64,000 nt of DNA, from contig JANTQA010000070.1 in assembly GCA_027625915.1 (NCBI GenBank), forward strand, positions 11,041,001 through 11,105,000, read 5' to 3'. Position 1 is the stretch's first letter. Every line of letters begins with the position of its first letter. A program made the position numbers and the translations under genes. Source of the DNA: Anaeramoeba flamelloides. Lineage: Eukaryota; Metamonada; Anaeramoebidae. Of the stretch, positions 45,901 through 54,700 are shown piece after piece. The notes below the pieces were generated by a model, which did not search any database, was not told where the DNA came from, and saw nothing but the letters and a program-made list of their open reading frames with translations.

Positions 45901-48803
45901 TACAACACCTTTTTTTCTGTACTAAGTGTAATACATATCACTAAAAAAACAATTTTTAAAATTAAATTGGTATTAAACTAATCTGTCTATGAGTTGAGAA
46001 ATTAAATTTCTCTTTATTGTTATTTTCTTCAACCAAACAAAAAGGATAAAATATAACAACTATCAAACATTCAAGTTACAATTGTTTTTATTCGAGCTTA
46101 TATTTGTAATTTTAATAACCCACTTGAGAATAAAAAAATCTCAAAAAGTCAGTCTCATTAATGAGAATGAGTACTAAATACCTAATGACTATTAAAAATT
46201 TATTTTTTGAAAGAAAATTTTACTTTAAAAAAAAAGCAATTAAACACAATTTTCCAGTCTTAGTCTAAACTAACTAACATTTTATCCTTTAGAGTTTAAA
46301 ATTAAAAAGGTGGTTTTGCAAAAAGTTATTCTTAAAAAAACAAAAAATAAGGAAATTTTGGCGAAAGACATATTAGTTTATAAAAAATAAAAAATAATCA
46401 ATAAAAAATTTTGATTAAATCTAATTTTTTTTTAAAAAATTCTCATTTTTCTTATAAATTAATACCTTATCTTTATTTATGTGAATATTCTTATTTTCAC
46501 TTTTTCTTTTTTTTTAAAACTATACAAAAATTTCAAAAAAAAATAAAAAAAAAATAAAAAACAGATTCCGATAATAATATAACTGAAAAATGCCCTAGTC
46601 ACCAAAACAATCAACTTTCCAGATATTGTAAGAATTGCCAAAAATTAATTTGTTCTGAATGTAGCTTTGATCATTCAAATCACGAAACACTTTCATTTGA
46701 TCAGCCAATGGATTTTTATATAGAATTAATAAATGAACAAAAACAATCTACTCAAAATCATTTGAAAAGAATTAATAAAAAATTTGAAGAAATAAATAAT
46801 TCTGAGAAGGAGATGAAATCTAATAAAGAAAAGATTTTAAAAGAAATATCAGAATTTTATTTGAATCAAAAAAATTTATTAGAATTACTTGAACAGAATG
46901 AAATAAAATTAACCAAAGATTTTTTTGAAGAAACTTCAATAACTATGAAGATTGAAAAACAAATGATCAATAATTCAAAATATTCAACAGAAAATCTACT
47001 TGAACATTTTTTAGAATTAGAAAAAAATATTAAACAATCAAATTCATTTGGATTTTTTAAATTATTTTCTCAAATTGAACTTACCAAAAGTTTGAATTTT
47101 TTTTGAATGATTTTAATTTATATTTGATTTTTTTCTCTGACTTATTATTTATTTTAAAAATTTATAAATCACCACTTTATAAAATCTTGAATTTATTTTA
47201 TATTATTTTTCAATCATTTAAATCAAAAATAAATTAAAAAAAAAAAATAGCTCAAAAAAACCTAAATTCCCAATTCTCAAGATTATGTAATGAACACAAA
47301 AATCAACCTTACAAATATTTTTGCATTGATCATAAACAATTATTATGTACTGATTGTCTAACTCTTAATCATAGAAAATGCAATCAAGTTTTGAATCTCA
47401 AAGAAGGATATGAAAAAATCCAAAATGAATTGGAAAAATTAATCAATAAAATAAATTCAATTAATAAGAAAAAATTAGTATTTGTCCAAAAAATTCAAAA
47501 TGAAAAATTAAATTGCTTAAAAGAAAAACAAATAAATATAAAATTGATCAAAAATAATTATCAAAAATTAAATAAATTAACCCAACATCAATTGAAGAAT
47601 ATGAATAAAGAAATCTCAATTCAGCAAAACAAAAAATATTTCAAATTAAATAAGCAATCAAAAAAAATCCAAAAAGAATTTGATATATTTGCGGAATCCG
47701 AAATGATAATAAAAGAAATTGCAATTTGCAAAAATAATAATGATTATCAACAAATATTGATCAATTTTTTCAAATTAAAAAAATTACTACCAATTTTAAA
47801 TAAAAAGAATGATAATAAATTAATTTGCAATTCAAAATTTGATAAAATAAATTTCATTTCAAATGATTTGAAACAGAATTTGAAAAATTGGAAATTAAAT
47901 TTGACTTTTAATCTCAATAAAACTCAAATCAGTTTACCAGATGAAATACAATTAGAAAACAAATTTCAATTTTCAATTCTTCTTAAAAATAAATTTAATG
48001 GAACTGTGAATGCCCAAGAATTCAATCTCAAAGTAGAAATTTTCAAATCAAATTCAAATGAAATGATCACTGAAATAACCAAATTTCAAGAAGGAACAAA
48101 TCAAGAATCAATTGGGGAATATTTATTCCAAAAAGAAGGAGAATATCAAATAAACTTCTCAATAAATGGTCAAAAAATTCCAAAATCTCCTTTTAATTTG
48201 ACAGTAATTAATCCCATATTTTTAGAGGAATCAGAAATCCTTCAAAATGAAAACAACCCAAAATTCAAAAAAAATCTCCGAAAATGGATCAAAGAAGTCG
48301 GTTGTAATTCAAATTTGAGAAGAAGATTCAATTCAAAAAAAGATGGATGGGGGTATCAAACCTTCCATGAAAAATGCGACAACAAAGGAAAATCAATAAT
48401 TCTAATCAAATTAAAAAACAAATCCTTATTCGGTGGATTCGCAGCAATAGATTGGAATTCAACAACAAGTGAATGGAAACAATCGAAAGGAAATAAATCA
48501 TTTCTTTTTTCCTTAATTAGCCTGGACCCAAATTTTAAAGAACCTTTAAAAATGCCTGTTTATCAGAATCATAAATACGAAATATTATGTAGTCAGAATT
48601 ATGGACCATATTTTGGTTATGATTTGAGTTTAGGAAGTAGAAGCCAAAAGATGAATAAGAATAAATCGACCTATTCAGAACTAGGGCATACATACAAACC
48701 TCCATTTGGATATAAATTTAGATCAGAACAAGCCAGGAATTTTTTGGCAGGTTCCTTTGATAATTGGAAAATTTCTCAAATGGAAATTTTTTGTGAAAAT
48801 TAA
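39962..48803 (+). CDS. B-box x3/coiled-coil/filamin/TLDc protein (three exons, 761 aa)
   Basis: Proposed exons are 39962-40169, 46565-47089 and 47251-48803. Both introns fall after the first base of a codon and start GTTTG; acceptors are AACAG and AATAG. Exon 1 holds a B-box-type zinc finger (CDVC, then FCQDC, CKQC and later H-x6-H). Exon 2 holds another (KCPSHQN, YCKNC, ICSECSFDHSNH) plus a coiled coil. Exon 3 holds a third (LCNEHKN, FCIDH, LCTDCLTLNHRKC), a second coiled coil, a filamin-type repeat (about residues 460-563, KEGEYQINFSINGQKIPKSP) and a TLDc domain (about 586-761, GWGYQTFHEKCDNKG, LFGGFAAIDWNS). B-boxes mediate protein assembly, filamin repeats bind partners, and TLDc is found in oxidation-resistance proteins. 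The function is inferred only. The weak point is the 6,395-bp first intron; exon 1 could belong to another, broken gene. Exons 2-3 are much surer. Confidence 0.7.
41636..41690. repeat. TA/CA microsatellite
   Basis: An alternating purine-pyrimidine run, largely (TA)n with interspersed CA (TATACACATATACATATACA). Confidence 0.9.
42260..42521. mobile_element. Small inverted-repeat element T5 with GTTATAA arrays
   Basis: Ends ACCCTAATAAAAAAAG and its near-complement TTTTTTTATTAGGGT bound 262 bp. The interior holds about ten copies of TGTTATAA or TTATAACA-like words in both orientations (for example ATAACATGTTATAAACGTGT). No coding frame. It resembles a MITE with subterminal repeats. Confidence 0.7.
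47090..47250 (+). other. Intron 2 of the B-box/TLDc gene (161 bp)
   Basis: GTTTGAATTT at the start and AAAAAATAG at the end. Removing it joins A|CT to give Thr and keeps the frame from the coiled coil of exon 2 into the third B-box. Reading through instead meets a stop within six codons (47104-47106). Confidence 0.7.
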
Positions 48804-49764
48804 AATCAAATTAATTATTTTTTGGGAATTTTACTTTCTACTTTACTTTTCAATTTTAACAAAAAGTTTTCTCTTTTTTTCAATAAATTTCTCTTTTTTA
48901 GTTCAAAAATGGTAAAATTTTTACATTTTCATTTCATTCCTTTTTTCATTTTTCAATAAATTTCTCTTTTTCTTGCTATTATATCAAAAATAAATTAAAA
49001 ATAAATGATTACATTCTTCATTTTTTTAATTTTAATTTTTTTCCTCTTGCAAATACCACCTATTTAGGTCTAAATTTAACTCAATTCTTGACATTTATAA
49101 ATATTGGGGTTATTTTAATGAGATTTCAGGACATTTAAAATAAGAATATTTTTGGCCAAACATGCTCTGAATTAATCTTTTGCAAGAAAGAAAGAAAGAA
49201 AGAAGGATTAATGCTTGAATAATTCTTCTAAATTAGGAATGATCCACTCAGCCAGAAAAAAATCGATATACTATATAATTGTAATTTTGGAATAAAACCT
49301 CGGATATTGGCACTAGAGTTTTTATAGAAGTTCTCCAAAAAGTTTTTTTTAATCTTTTCAAAAATGTATGTGTTTTTTCCATTTTTAGGAATATTTGATA
49401 GATTCCAAATCATTATTTTTAGACAAATTTAAGTAAGATCTTTTTGCAACTTTCAAGTCTTTGGAGTGATGATTTTATAATCAAAATTAAACTCATCTCT
49501 TGAAATTTGTCATGAAATGTTTAATTTTTTTATTAACATTAGGGTATTTTATAAATACAAGGATCATTAATAATTGATATCAATCAATTTTTAATACTAT
49601 AATACAAATCGAAAATTTAGGGGCATTTGAACCATTGTGCACTAATATGTTTTACATTCAATAACAACATACTTTAATTTTAGGTTTCGCGTTGGTAGAG
49701 TATATTCCCTAAAGCTAACTTTATCAAAAAATGACAAATAAAAAAAAAAAAATTTAGATGGATT
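48804..49764. other. Intergenic DNA, GAAA microsatellite
   Basis: Contains (GAAA)n at 49183-49204 and a segment (49230-49700) weakly resembling 25230-25640. No gene is supported. Confidence 0.4.
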
Positions 49765-49870
49765 TTCACTTTTTTTTTTATTATTGAATAAGTGTAAATT
49801 ACGATCTAAATATCTTTTTATTAAATTTCCTCAAAGGTAATTTAAGTTTAAAATCCTATACTCCACAATT
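49765..49870 (-). repeat. LINE family 2 3' end, minus strand
   Basis: Read on the minus strand: ATTACCTTTGAGGAAATTTA, then GTAATTTACACTTATTCAAT, AATAAAAAAAAAAG. Matches the ends at 2390-2455 and 23520-23590. Confidence 0.5.
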
Positions 49871-50380
49871 GTTCAAGGTAAGGACACAGCCAATTTTTTT
49901 AAAAAAAAAAACCAATAACAAAAAATTGAATAGAAAAAAAGGAAAAAGGAAAAAAGAAAAAGAAAAAAAATTGAAATTTAAAAATATTGTTGTAAGTAAT
50001 AATTTGTAAAAAATCAAAAAAAAAACAAATAATATCTTTTATTAAGAACCTCCAAAATAACAATTCATGATAATTTTGGTTGATTTAATTTAATTTGATA
50101 ATTGATCATGAATGCTCATTCGAAGTTGATTTGTAAGTTATAATTTCTAATTTCTTTTTGATCTGATTTTCTTGAAGCCTTTGGTATTTTTTAGGTTTTT
50201 ACTTTTTTGTTTTTATTTTCAAGTTACTCATACCTTTGTTTTTCAGTATCTCAGTATTAATAAGTAACCACTTGATCTTTTCCCTTTGTAACTCATTTTC
50301 TCAATATAAAGAAAAGTCAGCCAGGTGAAAAGAGGGAAAAAAATAAAATTTTATGATTTTAAAAAAATATTATTTTTTCT

Positions 50381-50648
50381 TTGTTAGGCTTCTGAAAAAA
50401 TTTATAAATAAACAGAAAACCCAAGAAAACTGCATTTGGATTTTTTTTAATTTTTGTTTTGATTAGAAAATCAATAGATTTTGGTAACAAAAACAAGAAT
50501 TAAAAATAATTGTTGTTAGGTTTTCCAGAATTTAAAATAATTGAATAAAACCTTTTATTTTTCTCTATTCTTTTGAATTCTGGAAAAGCTAGTCACTTGA
50601 AGATACTCTATAGCAATCTACGGCAGTCTACGACACTTGAAGGCACGA
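50381..50648. repeat. Hairpin-cassette repeat array
   Basis: TTGTTAGG border, a pair AATCCAAAT.../...TTGTTTTGATTAGAAAATCA around 50440-50500, a CCAGAATTTAAAATAATTGA/TTCTTTTGAATTCTGG hairpin, and a right border of 10-bp units (CACTTGAAGATACTCTATAG, CACGACAC). It adjoins a LINE relic, as most of these arrays do. Confidence 0.65.
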
Positions 50649-50649
50649 T

Positions 50650-51330
50650 TGTTTATTTATATTTTTCTTATACCGAATAGTTTTTAAATATTCATGATCA
50701 TTCCATCCATATAATTTATTATTAAGTTTTCTCTAAAATCATTTAGATTTTTATATCTAATTAATTTTAAGTTTTCTACTTTCCAATTAATATTGTCATT
50801 ATTTTTTTTTGAAAATGTTAGATTTGTTGATGGTGTGTTAAAAACCCAGAATTTCGAATTTATTTTTGAGTTTGGATCTTCGTTTATAAATCGAAATTCA
50901 AACTTTATCTATTTTTTCTTCAGTTTTATAAATTATTCTTTGAGAAAGTTTATTAATTTTTGAAAATTTCGTTACTTTTTTATTTGTCCAATCATCTATT
51001 GTGTTGAAATCTTTTTGAGTTCGAAGAAAAATTACGAATCCATAATAATAATTGACTAATGTATATTAATTTATACATTTGTAATTTTACTCCATTAGAT
51101 AAATTTTGTTGTTTAAAAATCATTTTGATTTTTTTAAAGTTATCGTTTACTTTTTTAAAGTTTTTTTGTAATTCTTTTTCAATTCCTAAAGAAATTCCTA
51201 AATAATTTATTTCTGAAATTTTTTTAGATTTTAGTGTTTTATCAATATTTTGATTCAAAATTTAGTGTTCTTAATTCAAATTAATCTAGAAATTTATCTT
51301 ATTGAATTTCTTCTAAAAGAAGAATTAAAA
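50650..51330 (-). mobile_element. LINE reverse transcriptase fragment
   Basis: An 88-codon stretch at 50992-51258 reads ISEINYLGISLGIEKEL, then KKIKMIFKQQNLSNGVKL and YISQLLLW. This is the YLGI motif plus thumb region of LINE reverse transcriptases, parallel to INTHFLKAV-type sequence at 60897. Downstream pieces (IYKRRSKLKNKF) continue in other frames. Decayed, no ends. Confidence 0.65.
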
Positions 51331-51787
51331 TTTCCTTTATAAATATCCCTTGTATTTTGAACATGAATAGTATTATAATTTAAGAATAGATCAAAAAAAG
51401 GATTCTAGATATTTCAAATTTGCTTTTTTTTTGTTGAACCCATAAGAAATGCTACTTTGATTTTTTTTTTTTGGCACTTTTTGAAACATTAACTGATATT
51501 TGTTATCTTTTTCTTTTATATTAATAAACTCCAAATAAAGAATCTATTGAAAGAATTTTTAATCTAGATTAAATTTAAACTTTACTATCGCAAAAAAAGT
51601 GTTTAAAATGGAAAGGTAACATTTTTTAAATGTGATCCTTGGCAAAATTAAAATCAAAAGATAGCTTAATTATATTTAATTTTCGGTTATTTTCTGAATT
51701 CTTTTTTAACTTTGCTTTTAAAATCAATCTTCACATAGGACAAAATATTTAATTTTCAAAATTTTGGAAAAAAAAAACTGTAATGAA
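51331..51787. other. Intergenic DNA downstream of the PIG-P gene
   Basis: No gene or clear repeat recognised. Confidence 0.4.
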
Positions 51788-54700
51788 TTAATCTGATTCT
51801 TCATCTGAATCAACTTTCTTTATTTTATCATCAAAAAGTAATTTATTCACTGTTTGTAACGGGATATCTTCGATTAAAGGCAAAGAATGTTCAAATCGAA
51901 ATATTTCATTATATTGATCATTCTCTTCATCTCTAAAAATTGCAGAAGAATCTGTTACACATTGGTAATCTGCTAAAGATTTTGTTTGGACTAAACTTAA
52001 TGCAAATTCCCAAAAAAGTACACATAACGCACACACCCATATATAAACTGGAATTGCGATCGCCCAGTATTGATTTGGATAATATGAAACACCCAAAGAT
52101 TCATATACATGAGAAGGAACAAGTGCCCAAAGAACATAAACGCCTTTTGTTTAAATGAAAATGTAAAAATAAATATAGAAAATATTGCAGAGAACCGTTA
52201 GAATATGAATTATTTTACAAGGTTTTTATATTTACAAACAATGATAATTTTTTTGATTATTTCATTAAAAATTTTATTCAAAAAAATTCGACTTTAACAT
52301 TTTCAAAAATAATTTCGATTTTAAATTTAAATGTGTATCATTAATTCATCATTGAATAAAAAAAAAAAAAAAAAGCAAAAGAAATGAAAGAATTTTATTT
52401 TTTGTTTTTTGATTTATCATTGTGGAAAAAAAGTGAAACAGAGAAAAAAAGTGAAACACGGTTTTTAATTGGGAACATTAAATTACTGAAAAGGAAAAGT
52501 AAAATCAATAAAAAGAAGAAACAAATTAATTTCAAATAATAATCCATAATATTATTTTCAATCGAACAACAAACACAATTTAAATCTACTTTCATATCCA
52601 AATTTTTCATGTTGTTTTGGAGATCGCAAAAATAGTCAATTTTTTGAAAAAATTTTTAATAATAGATCAATCAAAGAAAAAAAAACCTACAAAAAGATAG
52701 TATTAAAAAAACTATTATTGTGTTGAATCCTTCATTTTGTCTTTATTTATTAATTTATTTATTCTTTTATTAATTAGATCTTGCTTATCATTTTCAGGTT
52801 CTATTAATGTTCACAATTAAAAACCGTGTTTCACTTTTTTTCCACAATGGTTAATATTTATTGTTAATTTCTTGATTTACACTCAAAATTACCAATCTTA
52901 AATTTTGATTGCACTTTTCTCAAACAATTTAAGAAAATAATTTGATTTTTTATACTTTTTTCCTTTTTCCAAATTCTCCTTTTTAAGTTGTTTGAGTTCC
53001 TTAGTTCCTGCTCTTTTTGTTTTTTTAGGTTTTTAGTGGAAGGTAAAAACAGTCAGAAAAAATCATTATAAGAATTGATAGACTTGTTCATGATTAGATC
53101 TGAAACTAACTTGATCAGATCAGATCTTCAACGAATTCAACTGGATTTAGCAACTGAAGAGAACTGAATCCAACTTGATCCAATTTGAAACCAACTCTTG
53201 AAATTTGAAACCAAGCGAAGTGAAATCTGTCAAGTTGGTACTTAGAATGTGTGAATACTGTCGTAAGTATCTTGTAGTGAGATTTTGATAAAATAAGATT
53301 TGAGAAACTTGTAAAAATAAAATAAAAGTTTTTAAAAAAAAAGCCAAACCAACTAAAAGAAGCAAACAACTCTAAAGAAAATTTAGAAAACCAATTTTTA
53401 ATCTTAAAAAACTCAGCACTTTATAGAAGATAAAACCTTGAAAATCTGTAAAGTTCTAAATTAAAACTTTAATAAAGTGGCCTGTTTCATTTGATCTATT
53501 CTTTGTTCAAATATTTAGATCACTTTATTAAAACAAATTATGGTGGCAATCCAAAAAAAATCTACTCTAAAGGAAATAACCACCAAGCCCATTCAGCAAT
53601 TGGTGTGAAATTAAACTTTTTAATGAAGTTTTTACTTTTTTTGTTATTATTTTCTGAACTCTCTTATATTTATTTCTTGCTTTTCAATCTCTTTTTCTTG
53701 TCTTTATTTAAAAATAAAATTTTTCATTATAGTAAAATATCTACTTGCTTAGTACTCAAAAGAAGGAATTGGTGCTTATCAAGTGAGTCCGTTATCTCCT
53801 TTATTCTTTGGATTTATTAATCATTTTCTCATAGAAAAAATCAAATAACTCGCAATACATGTTCCAGATGTTAAATGATGATCTAATTTTGCTTATAACA
53901 GTATCATTGATAGAAATCAATTTTCGATTACAAAAAATATATAAAATAATAAGAAATTTTGGAATGAATCCTAACAATGATAAAACTAAAAAAACTTTAT
54001 TTCAAAAGGGAATTTTTTATCTTGGTATTTTCTAATTAGATAATCAAACTCTTTTAAAGTTTAACCTTGATAAAGTTAATACCAATTTCAAAAAATTAAT
54101 CAATATTTTACAACAAAAAAAATATCCGAATGGATTAAAAATTCATTTTTTTGAGCTATAACCTTACGTAAATTATAGCTAGGATTAAATTCTCTAAATA
54201 AATTTTTGAATTACTGGAAGTGCAGTTGAGTGCCATAGAGTGCCTAGGTTTTTTTTTATTTTAGAAATTAACCGAAAATTAAATAAATTTTCTTTTTATT
54301 TATAAAAGTAAAAACAAAGCTAACATCGGTTTTCCAGAATTTAAAAGAATATAGTAAAATCTTTGATTTTACTCAATTATTTTAAATTCTGGAAAGTCTA
54401 ACAGTAAAGATGAGGTAATTTTGTTGAATTACCTCTCTTCAGGAATAAAAAAAAAAAAAAAAAAAATTGTTCATCTTTTTATAACATATTATAAAGGATG
54501 TTATTAATTGTTAAAGAGTTTCTATCAAATTTTATACAGCCGTTCTTCCCCTAACGTGGAAATTCATAATACATAGAAATTGATTTTCTATAATAAAAAT
54601 TTAATACTGTATAACAAGCTGTAAATTAGTTATGGAAGTTCATCATAAACCATAAAATTTATATTAGAGAGGAAAAAAAATATTTTATCCAATTTTTGGT

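Larger units (their letters stand above)
40170..46564 (+). other. Proposed 6.4-kb intron 1 of the B-box/TLDc gene
   Basis: Starts GTTTGTTTTATTTT and ends AAAAAACAG, and the phase fits both neighbouring exons. Inside I see only a microsatellite (41636-41690), a small inverted-repeat element (42260-42521) and AT-rich DNA without a gene. Donor and acceptor style equal those of the small 161-bp second intron. Confidence 0.45.

Noticed and set aside
53491-53820. 109-codon plus-strand stretch in the PIG-P intron
   Set aside because: It crosses from repeat R1 into a frame-shifted LINE fragment, so it is a composite of repeat sequence.
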